64,000 bases of DNA from Chamaecrista fasciculata. Taxonomy: Eukaryota; Streptophyta; Magnoliopsida; Fabales; Fabaceae. This document shows, in pieces, positions 1 to 12,292 of the stretch; positions within the stretch are counted from its first letter, which is position 1; each line of letters begins with the position of its first letter. Under the pieces are notes generated by a model. That model was not told the DNA's origin and made no database searches. It worked only from the letters and a program-made list of their open reading frames with translations. The DNA lies in assembly GCA_003254925.1 (NCBI GenBank), contig QANZ01047639.1, positions 1-64,000 of the forward strand, read 5' to 3'. Both the position numbers and the translations under genes were made by a program.

Positions 1-43
1 GAAATAGGGTCAAACCACAGGGTACCAAAGTGTAATTTACCCT
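1..43. repeat. End of a long-TIR palindromic element (window-edge fragment)
   Basis: The first bases match the terminal motif of the palindromic family seen complete at 30375-30888: a 'gggtcaaaccacaggg' block followed by 'gtaatttaccct'. Only one arm end is in the window, so the element starts off the left edge. Confidence 0.5.
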
Positions 44-179
44 ATAAAGTATAAACTAAAAAAAGATACATTTTTGCGACCCTACTGACCTAGCTTTCTA
101 GTCTGTTGTGACCTTTTTATACATTTTTTATTGGATGTCGGACACCTTTTTATGGAAATGATCTTTAGAAAAGAGGAAG

Positions 180-470
180 GTTAAAATATAAATTTGGTCT
201 TATATTTTTTCTCACTTTTTAATTTGGTTATGTATATTTCTTTTTGTTGTAGATTTGATCCTATTTATGAGTCAGGTCCCAATTTGGTCTTTACTTGAGG
301 TCAGATACAGAATTGGGTTCATATCTTTGAATCAAGAAGAAATAATGATGGAACTTTTTACAAAGATATGGAATCAATTCTTAAATCTGAACAAAAGATA
401 TAAGACGAAAAATGATATGAAACCAAATTAGAAAATTCTGTAAAGATATGAGATCAAAAGTATAATAAAA
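180..470. repeat. Foldback MITE-like repeat ('tttggtctcatatctttg' family)
   Basis: The left half has 'aaatttggtct' and 'ggtcagatacagaattggg' with 'catatctttg'. The right half carries these in reverse complement ('caaagatatggaatcaattc', 'aaaagatataag'). Related copies lie near 21030-21190 and 37170-37530. Short arms and no coding capacity point to a non-autonomous DNA element. No target duplication was resolved. Confidence 0.4.
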
Positions 471-473
471 AAT

Positions 474-1063
474 GATAAGTTACACAGAAGGTTCCTATGG
501 TTTGGGATATTTTGAGATCGAGTTTTTGTGATTTGAAAAGTTGAATTTGAGAACTGAGGTTTACTTTGTTAGCAGAAAAGGGTCCTTCGTCCAAAATTGA
601 ACAGAAATTTGGGCTAAAATACAATTTTTAAGACCCCTAACTATTAATTTTTTATGCATTTGACTCATCGTTTTTATGAAGGAGGGACTTTGATGCCAAA
701 ATAAAACTTATATTCATGGACTTTGACTCTGGCTATTGAAAAATTTTTCTGATTTGATAGAATTCAAGTGATCATTTTGCAATTATATTTAACCACATTT
801 TCAATAGTCATAGTCAAAGTCCTTGAAAATTTGATGTTTTGCATTAAAATCCCTTCTTCCTAGAAATAAAGAGTCAAATTTATAAAAAAATAATAGTTGG
901 AGTCTTAAAATGATATTTTAGCACAAACTTTCGTTAAATTTAGGACAAATGACCCTTTTATGCTAAGGAACAAACCTTAGTCCCCAAATTACAACTTTTT
1001 AAACCAAAGTAACCAAATCTTGAAAACTTTAAACCATAGAGACCTGCGTAATTCACCCCATAA
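474..1063. mobile_element. Palindromic long-TIR element, non-autonomous
   Basis: The left arm begins 'ttacacagaaggttcc' and continues through 'gtccaaaattgaacag' and 'agacccctaactattaatt'. The right arm returns through the same blocks in reverse complement and ends 'gcgtaattcacccc'. The arms run almost to the centre, so a transcript would fold into one long hairpin. Same family as 30375-30888. There is no coding sequence inside. A MULE-like foldback is my best guess, with the family assignment inferred. Confidence 0.55.
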
Positions 1064-2500
1064 AAAAATACATAACCAATCTGAGAACTGAAAAAATATA
1101 TGAGACCAAATTTATATTTTTTCAAAAAAAAAAAGAAATTAAAGATCGAATATGCGAGCCGCTCAAATAATTATTATATTTTGAATCCATCCATTTTCTG
1201 TCACCCAAGTGTAGTCTCCCTTGGATTATTAATTGAAAAACTATCCAGTGATCAAAGCTTGGTGCATATATACACGTTGATTTTTTTTTTCTTCTCGTTT
1301 TCATATGGTATAATACTTTATTTTTTATCCTATAATTAACATTTAACAAAATGAATTAAAATACATGTAAAATAACACATGATCGATGATGACATAAAAA
1401 CAGGATAATGAATGAGCATTTTGTCGATTATAATCAAAGTATTATACAAAGATTTAAAATTATTTATACTCAAAACTAAAATTCAAACTCTATAAGTTTT
1501 GGTTAAAAATTAAAGATTCACTACCACTCAATTATATCTTTCGAATTTATAATAAAAACTCTCACGTGAATGTTATGACATGTGAATTTGACAGTAACTA
1601 AAAAAAATAATAATATACAAAATATACTCCAAGAATAATAATTTTCAAAAAATAAAGGCAGAATTATAAAGCAGAGAGAAAAACAAAAAAGAAATTAAAA
1701 AGAAGAAATAATTATTATATAAAACACGAAATTGAAGTGTCTAGAAGAGTCTGTTCCGCTGATGATTTGGCAAGTGGCATCTCCCAATCACAAGTCCCAA
1801 TCATCACTACAAAATATCGGACTCCAACTCATTAATTCATTTCATAAAATACCTAATTTCTCTTCTTCATTATTTAATTTACCCTCACTCATTTATTACC
1901 ACATTTTGAAATAATGCTATATTATTGACTAACAAAGATCAATTTAGTTAGTAAAAAATTAACTCATCTTATATTATAGGGCTCCACCTTTATGGTTGGT
2001 CAAAAATAGTGAATTAAAAAATTAAAAAAAAAATCACCTACTCTCTCTCCCACTCACTCTCCCCACTTCTTTAAAAAAATAAATGAATTAAAAAAATGTA
2101 AAAAACAATTAAAAATTAAAAATGCCACCACTCTCTCGTCACTCACTCTCCTCATATGAGGTAATTTCAAATTGGTCCTAAATATTTTATATTTTCTCAA
2201 ATTGGTTCCAAACTTACTCTTTTATCAATATAAAAATTTAATATAATCTTCAACTTTAAATCAATTTAAACGTTACATGCATATTGACGTGCCCTAGTAA
2301 CTTATAAGGGTGAGTTTGACGCGGTGAGTTCGACGCGGTTGATGTAAGAATTTTGTTGACCCAATTCATTTAAATTTTTATTTATAAAAAAAAAGAAGAA
2401 AATAATGCTATATTACTTAGAAACTTAAAATCGTTAAAATAAAATTAAATAAATAAATAAGAAAAGAGATGTATATGTACGCAATTTATATTGAGTGGAT
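1064..2500. other. AT-rich intergenic stretch, no gene seen
   Basis: Low-complexity AT-rich DNA with fragments of several dispersed repeats (for example the block near 2160-2220 containing 'caaattggtcctaaa'). Open frames here are short and resemble no protein family I know. A CT-rich patch ('ctctctctcccactcactc') lies near 2041. Confidence 0.5.
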
Positions 2501-2532
2501 AGTTATCCAGTAGTCCACTACGACGTGAGCTG

Positions 2533-2635
2533 ACGTGTCCCTTGGCGTGAGAATTGAGGTTGTTATGCCCGTCCTAGTCAGCAAAGTGTCAGAGAGATCC
2601 ACATCTGACACGTATCAAGGATTGGGACACGTGGC
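2533..2635 (+). promoter_or_regulatory. ABRE/G-box cluster upstream of the glyoxalase-like gene
   Basis: Several ACGT-core boxes occur within about 110 bp, 30-130 bp upstream of the TATA box: an ACGTGTC at 2533-2539, a GACACGT at 2607-2613 and a perfect CACGTGGC G-box/ABRE at 2628-2635. In plants such clusters bind bZIP factors (ABF/ABI5, GBF) and often give ABA- or osmotic-stress-responsive expression. The boxes are seen directly; the response is inferred. Confidence 0.55.
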
Positions 2636-2660
2636 ACTCATGAAGTGCCTTCATGGGCTC

Positions 2661-2668
2661 TATATAAC
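2661..2668 (+). promoter_or_regulatory. TATA box of the glyoxalase-like gene
   Basis: A 'tatataac' lies just downstream of the ABRE cluster and about 285 bp upstream of the ATG. The intervening 5' leader is pyrimidine-rich and AUG-poor in the coding frame. I see no leader intron. Confidence 0.6.
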
Positions 2669-2950
2669 CCACAACCCATTACGCTTCTCTTCGTGGATTT
2701 CGTGACTCTTGAATCACACTATTCCTCACTTTCTTTCTTTGCCTCTAGTTCTTCGAGTTTTCAGCTTTCTATTTCATTCATTCAATTCTTTCTTTATTTC
2801 TTTCGTTTTCTCTCGATTTTGCTTCCGTCTTTCATTTTCTTGGTGGAGGAATCAATCAATCGATTCATTCTCTGTCTGTCTATTCGATCGAATCGATCGA
2901 TCAATCAATCAATATTCAACTAATTCTTTCTTGTTAATTTTCTCGAGAAA

Positions 2951-3954
2951 ATGAAGGAAACTGTGGAAAATCCTCTTCACCTCAAATCCGTGAACCATAT
3001 CTCCCTCATCTGCCGATCCGTCGAGGAATCCATGGATTTCTACCAGAATGTTCTCGGATTTTTCCCCATCCGTAGGCCTGGCTCTTTCGATTTCGATGGC
3101 GCTTGGTAAGTAATTAACGAATCAAACAATCAATCGATTATTTCATTTCTTCTTTAATTCGATCGTCTCGTCTCACCGATCGATCTTTAGATTTGAAATG
3201 TTTCGTTATGTTGTTTCTCTGTTTCACTCTGTTTTCGATTTTCTTTACACAGGCTGTTCGGATACGGAATCGGAATTCATCTTCTCCAAGCAGAGGATCC
3301 AGATAACATGCCAAAGAAGACTGAGATCAATCCAAAGGATAATCACATATCTTTCCAGGTCTACAATCTGTAATTAATTTTCGTATATCGGTATATGTAT
3401 ATGTACAGTAATGCTTGATTTAATTACGCATCGATATATCTAGCTGGAAGATGTAGATGATGTAGCGAATTAAAGAACGTAAACTCACATTTAATGAAAT
3501 ATCATTTCACACGAATCCGATTTGAATCAAACATACGAAATCAAACACAGCTAATTAAAGAAATCAAAGAGACGATGGACTCTGTTCAATTTGTCTCAAC
3601 TCTCAAACAAAATTGTGTAAACGACGGTAACAGTCTCTGGTTATTGACGTAAACGACAACAAAAAACGACTGAGCTAAAAACACTGTGTCGTTTTTGCGC
3701 AGTGCGAGAGCATGGGTGCTGTAGAGAAGAAGCTGAAGGAGATGGAAATCCCCTACGTGCGGTCCATGGTAGAAGAAGGTGGAATTCAAGTGGATCAGCT
3801 ATTTTTTCACGATCCTGATGGCTTCATGATCGAGATTTGCAATTGCGATAGCTTACCTGTGGTCCCCATTGCTGACATGGCACCTTCGTGCTCGCGCGTG
3901 AACCTCCAGATGATGCCACGTCAGCAGCAGATTCACATGGTCCCACAATTATGA
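2951..3954 (+). CDS. Glyoxalase I family (VOC superfamily) protein, three exons
   Basis: Exons are 2951-3105, 3253-3358 and 3703-3954 with GT-AG introns, giving 170 aa. One vicinal-oxygen-chelate domain fills the protein: it opens 'LKSVNHISLICRSVEES' and closes 'FFHDPDGFMIEICNCDSLP'. Candidate metal ligands are H16, H61, H83 and E131. The sequence closely resembles the plant GLYI4/GLYI7 group (Arabidopsis At1g15380, At1g80160), which is usually annotated as lactoylglutathione lyase family. Those short one-domain members are linked to methylglyoxal and stress responses, but true glyoxalase I activity is doubtful for many of them. Length is normal for the group (about 170-175 aa). The ATG is the first in the exon and matches the family start. 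There is no targeting peptide, so the protein is probably cytosolic. The promoter has an ABRE/G-box cluster. Very confident on family, less on substrate. Confidence 0.93.
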
Positions 3955-4209
3955 AAAACCAATCGATGATGATGATGACGATCAAGTACTACTATACTTT
4001 TAGCGTTTACATTCTTTTTGCATGGTCTCTCTCGTCGTATACATATACAAACACAAATACTGATGATGATAATTATTGTTCGTCAATGTGTTTGTATTAT
4101 TTCGTCGTCTCTGACTCTGCAAAATGAGTGTGTACCTAAAAGTAGAATGAATGCAATAGCTGGAGATGTGGAGACAAGTGTTACTAATATATTAAAAAAA
4201 TATATGTAG

Positions 4210-5390
4210 TTTTGTTTTACTTTATGATGTGTGTGCTTGTTTATATTCTATATTTACTTATGTATGTCATTTTCTCTTGTTCTGCTTTTGCCTACTATGT
4301 AACAATCTCCAAATGGACCTTTCTGCAGATTAAATATTGATTACAATTAGTATTATGATGGAATTAAGTGTTTCAAAGTGGATTCTTGTGGTATGACCAA
4401 TTGGGGTGTGTGGACATTGACAAGCAATTAAGAACGACAATATTCTAGAAATTTATTTAATTAGTATTTGCATGCGTAATAGTCCGATTCAGCTAGATAG
4501 AGCTTTAAGTTTTTTTGGATGAGAGAAACAACTCAGCATGAAGAATTAGGTAAAGATAAACTATTAAATATGTTAGATCGATACTTGAAATTTTGTTGAC
4601 ACGAAATATTAATCTATATATATCTTCTGGTGTTTGTTGTAGTATACCTTACGGAGTGTTCAAGTACTTTTAAAATAAGCAAATTGCGACGTTAAGTGAT
4701 CATGATCAAATTATTTTATAGATTTCAGCTTTATTAGCATTTACGTATATGTATGGATTTTACGTAATTTTCATTTATGTACGTATGTCACATATAGTGG
4801 GGCTTAGCGAGGTCATGTCATCATTGTCATGTATCTTACTGTATGCCCCAACTTTTGAACCAAAAATCAGAACCACAAACGAATCAACAATCAAGTTAGC
4901 AATTTTAATTTCCAAAGGATATATTGAAATATATGGAATCTCTAATATTAATTCCTTTTCTTCCTATCTATATCGTTCATTTCTTACTCTCACTTGTCAC
5001 GCATCATTTCACCCAGTACGCGTTATTTTTCAGAGCTGTCTGGTTTAACTTGGTTATTTTTATTGGAACAGAGAATTTCAACGTAATATCCTTTTTTGGC
5101 TGCCTTGATATTCGGCTTGTATAGTGGAAGACGAGGAATATATAAAGTTTAAGAAGTTACGTATCATATTTTTTTTTCAATATATAATTGAGTAGAAAAA
5201 GTTTCAACATATAGAAGATCTTGTGAGATTCACATCACTGTCAAAAACAACAAGCCTATTATTCTAAATTATAATGTAAGATAATAAAATAAGACCAGAG
5301 GCAATGTAACTTTAAAGATTCTAATAAAAATTACGACCTAGTTACAATAGAAAGAACTATAAAGACTGTAAAATTAAAACAAAGATAAAA
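4210..5390. other. Downstream flank of the glyoxalase gene, no gene seen
   Basis: AT-rich DNA that includes the probable 3' UTR of the glyoxalase-like gene up to about 4200. The open frames at 4749-5124 have no family resemblance and no intron or codon-bias support. I see no RNA gene. Confidence 0.5.
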
Positions 5391-5399
5391 TGATACAGA

Positions 5400-5830
5400 C
5401 ATATCCTTTCCAAATGCCATGAAATCGGAGCAATGAGGCACATTTGAGGAGTTCTTTCTTTCTCCAATTAAAGATGTCAGCAAATAAGATTAAATCAGGT
5501 TAAAAAATAACTCCTTGGTTCCATGAATTTAATCAAATCTCTCTTGTCTCAAGTCGAAATGCAATGAAGTCGGAGCTACAATTATACAAGTTACTCTTGA
5601 TGAGTTCTTTCTCTATCTGTTTGGGATCATCGACAAACAAGGTCAAATAATACTTTGAAAGTGAATTTAGTCAAAACGTCAATGTCAATTTGTCAGAATA
5701 CTATTTGAGTTCATTTGCCAACAGTCTCTACTAGACAGAGAAAAAACTCATCAAGAGTAATTCATAGCTTTGATTTTGCACATTCAAACTTGAAATGAGA
5801 GAAATATGACCAACTTCATGAAATGAGCAT
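5400..5830. repeat. Tandem and inverted repeat cluster
   Basis: Two imperfect direct copies of about 115 bp lie at roughly 5400-5520 and 5540-5660; both carry 'aatcggagc/agtcggagc' and 'gagttctttct'. The second is mirrored near 5725-5820, where the reverse complement contains 'ttactcttgatgag'. This gives a hairpin with arms of roughly 100 bp around 5690. Likely a MITE; not assigned to a family. Confidence 0.45.
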
Positions 5831-6306
5831 CTCACTTTCAAACTCAATTATTTGATATTGTTTGCTAACGACTCCAACTTGAAACAAGAGAAATATGACT
5901 ACATCCAATAGTTAAGAATCAAAACAAAATTTTTATAAAACATTAAAGATCACAACAGAACAACAAAAATATTAGGGACTAGAATAGAATTTAGAGCAAA
6001 CATTAGGGACCAAAATAAGGTTTTAGCCTTTAATATATTGATAAACAAATTTATACCAAAATCCAAAAGTCTCACACTCTTAGGCTTTGTTTGGATTGGG
6101 TATTTTGGGGGAGAAGTGGAGGGGAGGGAGGAGATACTAGAAATCCTTCCTTGTTTGGGGTTAGGGAGGAGGATAGGGAAGGATTAAGGTTTTTTTTTTT
6201 TGAACCAAGAAATCTTTCATTCAACAAAACACAGATTACAAACACCAATAGAAAAGAAAAAAAAAACAAAACAACCAGCCACCTATACAACCAAACTACA
6301 CCAAAA

Positions 6307-9300
6307 TCAGCCTATACCAGACTCTTCCCTAGTATCAGACAAATCTGTAGAAAGAATAACAGATAGAGAGTATGGGGGTAAAACTACCCAATCCACAAGA
6401 CACATACCTCTTAAACCAGCTTTGGCAAGCCAATCGGCTGCCTTGTTACAATCCCTACTAATAAAATTGAGGGAAAAAGAATAACTAGACCTCAAAAAAT
6501 TACAAATGTCCTCAACAATCACACCACAGGTCCAGTCACCAACATCAGAGTTTAGCACAGCATCAACCAACTCTTTGCAATCTGATTCCACAATAACCTG
6601 ATCCCACCCATAAAGGTCAACCAAGCAAAAAGCCTTTATCAAGGCAAGAGCTTCAGACATCAAACTAGAAGAAGCATGCACTTTACAACTAAAACCATCA
6701 AGAACACTACCATCATGGCTTCTACAGATCACACCAATACCCGTCAAGCCATCCTTCTTCACAAAAGCTCCATCAACATTTATTTTAACACAACCCTATG
6801 GAGGACAAACCCAGCCCGAAATCTGATCACCAGCGGTGATCTAATTATCCAAACCAGATCTTTTGCAGCCAACAAAATTCACATTCCAGAATTCATTGAC
6901 AGCAAACTGAATCTTCAGCAAAACAGCCTCCAAATCAACATCAACATGCTCAAAAACAACAAAATTCCTTGCTTTCCAGATGTGCCAACAAATAAAACCA
7001 AAGCAACATCTAACAAAGTCATCAACACCAGCGGCCAAAACTAAAAAACCTTCACACCAGGTTTTAAAGCTAGTAATCCTACACAGATCAATTCTAATGC
7101 CCAACATACTACCAAACCAGATTTTCTAAGCATTTCCACAAGTAATCAACACATGTTCAACAGTTTCTATACAAACAATACATAAAGAACAAAGAGCATT
7201 AGAACCACACCTTCTCTTGCATAGATTCTCCTTGGAAGGTAAAGCATTAAGGCAAGCTCTCCAAAGAAAATGCTTGATTTTTGGAGGAAAAGGACCCTGC
7301 CAAATAGCATTCCACACTCTCTTTGAGTCAGGAGCAGAAGAACTTGCTTTATTAATATCCACAACAGCAACAAATTTCATAGCAGCAAAATGCCCACTTT
7401 TAACTGTATACCCACCCCTTGTATCTCCTATCCACACCAAGCAATCCTCTCTCGGCTGAAGAAGCAAAGGAATAGCCTTAATAGCCTCCAAATCATTATT
7501 AGAAACCATATGAACCATTTGATCCAGCTTCCAACAACCATTTTGAATTAAATCAGAAACAAAAACACCAGCAAAAGAATCCACTGGACCATGAGACCGA
7601 AGCTTACCACCAACCAAACCCGAGACCCAAGAATCTTCCCAAATTTTCACCTTTGAGCCATCACCAATTCTCCAATTGAGGCCAACAACCAACAAATCCC
7701 TTCCCACAAGTAGACTCGACCACCCCCAAGATGCTCTAGCACCCTTCTTTGCATGAGGAAAGTCTGTGTTAGGAAAATAACGACCCTTCAGCTGCTTTAC
7801 CCAAGGATCATTAGGAGAATTCAAGATCCTCCAAGCTTGTTTGACCAACAAAGCATCATTTAGTTTAGAGAAATCCCTCAAACCCAAACCACCATCTTTT
7901 TAGCAATTGTGAGCTTATTCCAAGCCACCCAATGAATTCTTCCTTCATTCCTTTGTTTCCCCCACCAAAATTGAGAGATAAGACTATCCAATTCTCTACA
8001 AGTTCCCCAAGGAAACTTAAAACAATTCATAGGATATGAAGGAATAGCACTCACCACCGCCTTTATCATAACTTCTCTACCAACTTGTGAAAGAAATTTT
8101 TGTTTCCACCTAGACAGCTTCTTTCTAACATTATCAACCACAAAAGATAGAGTAGATTTCTTGGACCTCTCCCAAACTGCATGAAGCCCAAGATATCTAC
8201 CAGGAGACCCCTGAGCTGTAGTCCCCAACATCAAACAGACAGAATCTTTCACATCCTGAGTAGTATTTGCAGAGAAAAACAAACCAGATTTTTCAAGGTT
8301 GGCCTCCTGTCCAGAAGCTAAACAGTACATATCAAGGATCTCCTTCAACTTTTTACAATCATCATCCGCAGCTCTAAGAAAAATCAATGTGTCATCTACA
8401 AAAAAAATAATGGGAAAGTTGTGGACAACCTCTTGCCATTCTTATTCCCCTCAGAGATCCTTCATCATAAGCAACACTGATCATCTGTGAAAGAACATCA
8501 GAAACCAAGACAAAAAGACAAGGAGACAATGGATCTCCTTGTCTCAAACCTCTTGAAGGAGTAATAGAAGAGATTTTATTCCCATCTAACAACAAATTAT
8601 AATGAACAGATCTAACACACTCCATAATCCTAGCCACCCACTTAACATTAAAGCCCACAGCCAACAAAACTTCCTCCAAGAAGTCCCACTCCACTCTATC
8701 ATATGCCTTCCGCATATCCATCTTCAGAGCCACCTCAAATCTGCCCCCATACTTCATATTACTTAGATAATGGTAGGCTTCATGAGCTATAACAATTAAC
8801 AACATTATCATGTATGATTCTTCCCCAAACAAAGGCACGTTGCTGCTCAGAGACAATATTAGGCAAAACACTCTTCAATCTGTTAACCAACACCCAAGAG
8901 ACAACTTTATAAATGAAATTACATAGCCCAATACGCCAAAACTGCCCAACAGACTCAGGAGTATCCACCTTTGGAATTAGAACAATGTTAGTAGTATTAA
9001 TCATCTCCAAAGAGCCACCCTCATCCCAAAACCTCTTTACAAGGTCATAGACTTGAAACTTGATATCCTCCCAGGATGCCTGAAAAGATACCCTAGAAAA
9101 ACCATCAGGACACGGGGCTTTATCCTTCCCCAGTTGAAAAACCGCAGCTCTCACTTCTTCAAACCTGACAGCTCCAATCAACAACTCATTCATTTCATTA
9201 GTAACCAATGACTTTACAAACTTCAAAGCCTCAGATAAATCCCTCTGACCAACAGTAGAAAATAACTCAGTAGAAAATAACTCAGAGTAAATATCAGAGA

Positions 9301-11976
9301 AACAACAAGCTATTTCCTCAAGATCATCAGTCCATAACCCATCCTCCTTTCTAATTTTAGCAACACTATTTCCCTGTCTTCTCTGAATAGTAGTGGCATG
9401 AAAAAACTTCGAGTTCTTGTCACCATATTTGATTTAATTCAGTCTAGCTCTTTGATCCCAATATTTTTCTTCAAGACCCCACACTCTCTCAATCTCTGCC
9501 ACAATATGTTGGAGATTATGGAGCAAAACGCAGCGAAAAAAGTAAAATTAAAATTATATAATCTCCTCCATAGGACCCACTAACTGTGTTTATACCAGTG
9601 AGATAAGATGTATACCTAAATCATGAATGCTGGAATGATTGCAATTCCAAGAAGTCCACAGACTCGTGTCCTTCCTCTGCCGGTGATCCACACGAACAGT
9701 TTGACAGATACTCAGGTGCTAGCCTCCAATCTCTTCTCCAAGAGATTATGGGAACCGATCTACCATCTTGGAATTTCAAGAACACTTCTTGAAATATCCA
9801 AGAACAAGTGGCGCACTACCAAGAACGAACTTCTTGGCCACTGACTCTAGGGTTTTTCGCCTCTCTCTCTTTCTCACACACAAATCGCCCCTAAAACCCT
9901 AAGTTTAGGGTTAGTTCGAAAACTCCCTTCTCTTTCTCTAGGGTTATGCGACTTGCCTTTTTCTTTTCTCTCACTTTTGTTTTAGGCGACTTGCATGTGT
10001 TTATAAAGAGTCCCCACTCCTTAAATTAGGGAATCACCAAATCTTAATTATAAAATTACACTAATATTATAATTCAAGATTAAGATGCAATCTTAATTTA
10101 TATTTCAAGATCATATCTTGAAATCCAGAATGCACACTTCCCATTGGTTGGAATGAGTCAAGAGGATTTGAATTCTTAATTAAAATATTACATTAATATC
10201 TTAACTTAAAATTCAAAATGCATTCTTGAAATTCATAATGCAAGATCAAATCTTGCATTTGAATCTTGAAGAATTCGCCCCTACCTTGTGCTTTTATAGG
10301 AATTTAATAAATAAGATAACATTCCTAACTCTTAGGAAGTTATAACCAACTTATTAATATCCTTAACAAATTGAATTAAAGTATTACCCTAATATCTTAA
10401 TTCAAATTTGAATCTTGAATTCAAACTTAAATCTTGAATTCAAATTAACAAAATCATATTTCATTAATTAATTCAAGAGTGAGGCGCCACCTCATCTTGT
10501 TATCCAATATTAGAGAATTTAATAAATCAATAATCCCCTAACTCTTAGGAGACTTAGTTAATTCATTATTCCCTAATATTTTAAATTCAATTGTAAATAG
10601 ATTAATCAAATTAACTATTTAACAATTAATACATTTAAACTTGTCTAACAAATTTAAATATTACAAATGTAGATTTTATTTAAGACAAGACTTCATGTCC
10701 TCAGACATTCAACTATGTCTTAAAGTGCGTCACTAAAGTGACTCACGAATTAAACCCTAATTCGTGTCCAATAACAGTATCTCCATACACCGAAGTCATG
10801 CTGGTCTTAGTTCATTCACGTTCCTACGTGAATAATCGACCAGTGACAGTTTAGAATAATTATCACATAATTAATCAAGGATTGTTATCACAGTAAACAT
10901 GCTAATAATATGATAACGACATAATTATCATTCATAAATCAGTCAAACAATATGTTCATACACATAAAATGATTGGCCCCAGGGCACAATATTCTCAGCT
11001 TCCAAAGCACTCTCCAGCGACCACAGACCTTCCCTTAATAATAAAGAAAGTTGATTTTTAAGAGAATCAATCAACTTAGCATTATTAGGAAAGGCTTTCC
11101 TACTCCACTTCCACAAAGCTTTGCCACACTTCTTCAATCTTTGGAAAACATCATTAACAGGCTCAAAAACATACCCAACATCATCAATAGATCAGCCCCT
11201 ACTCACAACATCAGAGTATTCCTCATGTTCAATCCAGAAGCTTTCAAACTTAAAGCTCCTACAGAACCTACTAGCCTTATGAAAGAAGTCAATAACCAGC
11301 AAGCAATGATCTGATCTCACCATCTCATTATGAACCACAATCAGTTTTGGAAAAGCACTTCTACAAGCCACATTACAAACAACCCTGTCTATCCTTTCTT
11401 TGATATGATCCACACCCAACTGCCCATTGCACCATGTGAATTTAGGGCCTTTGAATTCGAAATCAATCATCCCACAATCAAACATCCAAGACTGAAAATT
11501 AACAAAAGATGAGCTAGGCCTTATAGCACCCCCAAACTTCTCTGACTGACATAAGATTTCATTAAAATCTCCAAGGAAAAACCACAAATCATCATCACCT
11601 GGCATCAAAGACTTCAATTTATTCCAAAAAACCCCAAAGCCCTTGGAGGCCCATAAACAAAGGAGCAGAAACAAGGCTTTACAAAAGAATCCATACTAAC
11701 TACCACATGAATTCTATTTTTGGAATGAAACAACACCTCCATATTTACAGAATCATCCCACCAAACAGCAAGGCCTCCAGAGAGACCCACCGGATCAACA
11801 TAAAATTCCTTATTAAAACGAAACTTCCTCCTTCTAATATTATCCAACCTACTACTCTTCATTCTGGTCTCCATAAGAAAAATCACACAGGACTTAAACT
11901 TGATACAAGCCTTTTTAAGTTCATTTACTGTCGAGGTAGTCCCCATCCCCTGACAGTTCCATGAGATAAAACTCAT
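6307..11976 (-). pseudogene. LINE ORF2: endonuclease, reverse transcriptase, zf-RVT, RNase H
   Basis: Domains in minus-strand order. An APE-type endonuclease at 11976-11192 ('MSFISWNCQGMG', 'METR', 'GDFNEI', 'SDHCLL'). A linker at 11137-10943. A reverse transcriptase at about 9230-8000 with 'KMDMRKAYDRVEWDFLEEV', 'GLRQGDPLSPCLF' and an FVDD catalytic box near 8390. A zinc-binding zf-RVT domain in 7887-7126 ('IKHFLWRACLNALPSKENL'). A C-terminal RNase H at about 6790-6307 with 'NVDGAF', 'ESDCKELVDAV' and 'CNKAADWLAKAG'. The frame changes at least five times, one shift lying in a T-rich tract at about 8395 next to the FVDD box, and the 1.44-kb LTR insertion splits the linker. Dead copy. Confidence 0.9.
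9507..10949 (-). mobile_element. Solo LTR of a Copia-type element inside the LINE
   Basis: A 1,443-bp block interrupts LINE ORF2. On the minus strand it begins TGTTTGACTG and ends CTCCAACA, giving the TG...CA ends and short TGTT/AACA inverted termini of an LTR. The minus-strand 3' end carries the 'CGCTGCGTTTT' motif common in plant Copia LTRs. The LINE target sequence 'acaatatgtt' occurs at both borders (9501-9510 and 10947-10956), and part of this is the target duplication. No internal retroelement coding is present, so it is a solo LTR. It is younger than the LINE. Confidence 0.65.
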
Positions 11977-12250
11977 GGCGACCTGGTGGCTATAATAGCC
12001 CAGCCACAGGCCTCAGCATGAGAGTTACTCACTACAACAGATCCAAAACAAAAGGAATCCAGATCCTTTCCGCTACCATCAACAAAATCATAACTAATAG
12101 GAACCTCAACTAAATTCACATTATTCAACTTCTCTAACTCATCAAAAATCTTCTTCATGTTCTTCTTCAAATCCTTGTCCTTCATAATTTTAAAGGGGGA
12201 TTTATAAACCAAATGACTAAATTGCCCTTTGAAATCCTTGTTGGGCTCGC
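11973..12250 (-). pseudogene. LINE ORF1, C-terminal remnant
   Basis: The frame at 12302-11973 ends 'AEACGWAIIATRSP' and overlaps the start of ORF2 by four bases, the usual plant L1 ORF1/ORF2 spacing. Upstream of about 12250 the frame runs into flanking DNA. Only the tail of ORF1 (roughly 90 codons) remains, so the RNA-binding and zinc-knuckle parts are absent. The shift from LINE to flank is judged from loss of resemblance, so the border is approximate. Confidence 0.6.
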
Positions 12251-12292
12251 TGGACGCTGCCCATGTTGTGTAATTGTTTGTTTTTATCCTAC

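Larger units (their letters stand above)
6187..12290 (-). mobile_element. L1-type LINE, 5'-truncated, degraded, carrying an LTR insertion
   Basis: Read on the minus strand, the element runs from the C-terminal end of ORF1 (about 12250) through a full-length ORF2 to a poly(A) tail, seen as a run of T at about 6190-6201 on +. The 5' junction lies between about 12220 and 12290 because the ORF1 similarity fades there. Coding length without the insertion at 9507-10949 is about 4.2 kb, the size of a complete plant L1 ORF2. The reading frame is broken many times, so it is not active. No target-site duplication was found on the two outer flanks. Confidence 0.9.

Noticed and set aside
1100-1349. Overlapping 75-79 aa frames on both strands
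   Set aside because: Low-complexity Phe/Lys-rich translations of AT-rich DNA, no family resemblance and no splice or promoter support.
2645-2954. Two 81-92 aa frames in the glyoxalase 5' leader
   Set aside because: They translate a CT-rich 5' UTR into Ser/Phe-rich peptides; the real start is at 2951. I do not see evidence for a functional upstream frame.
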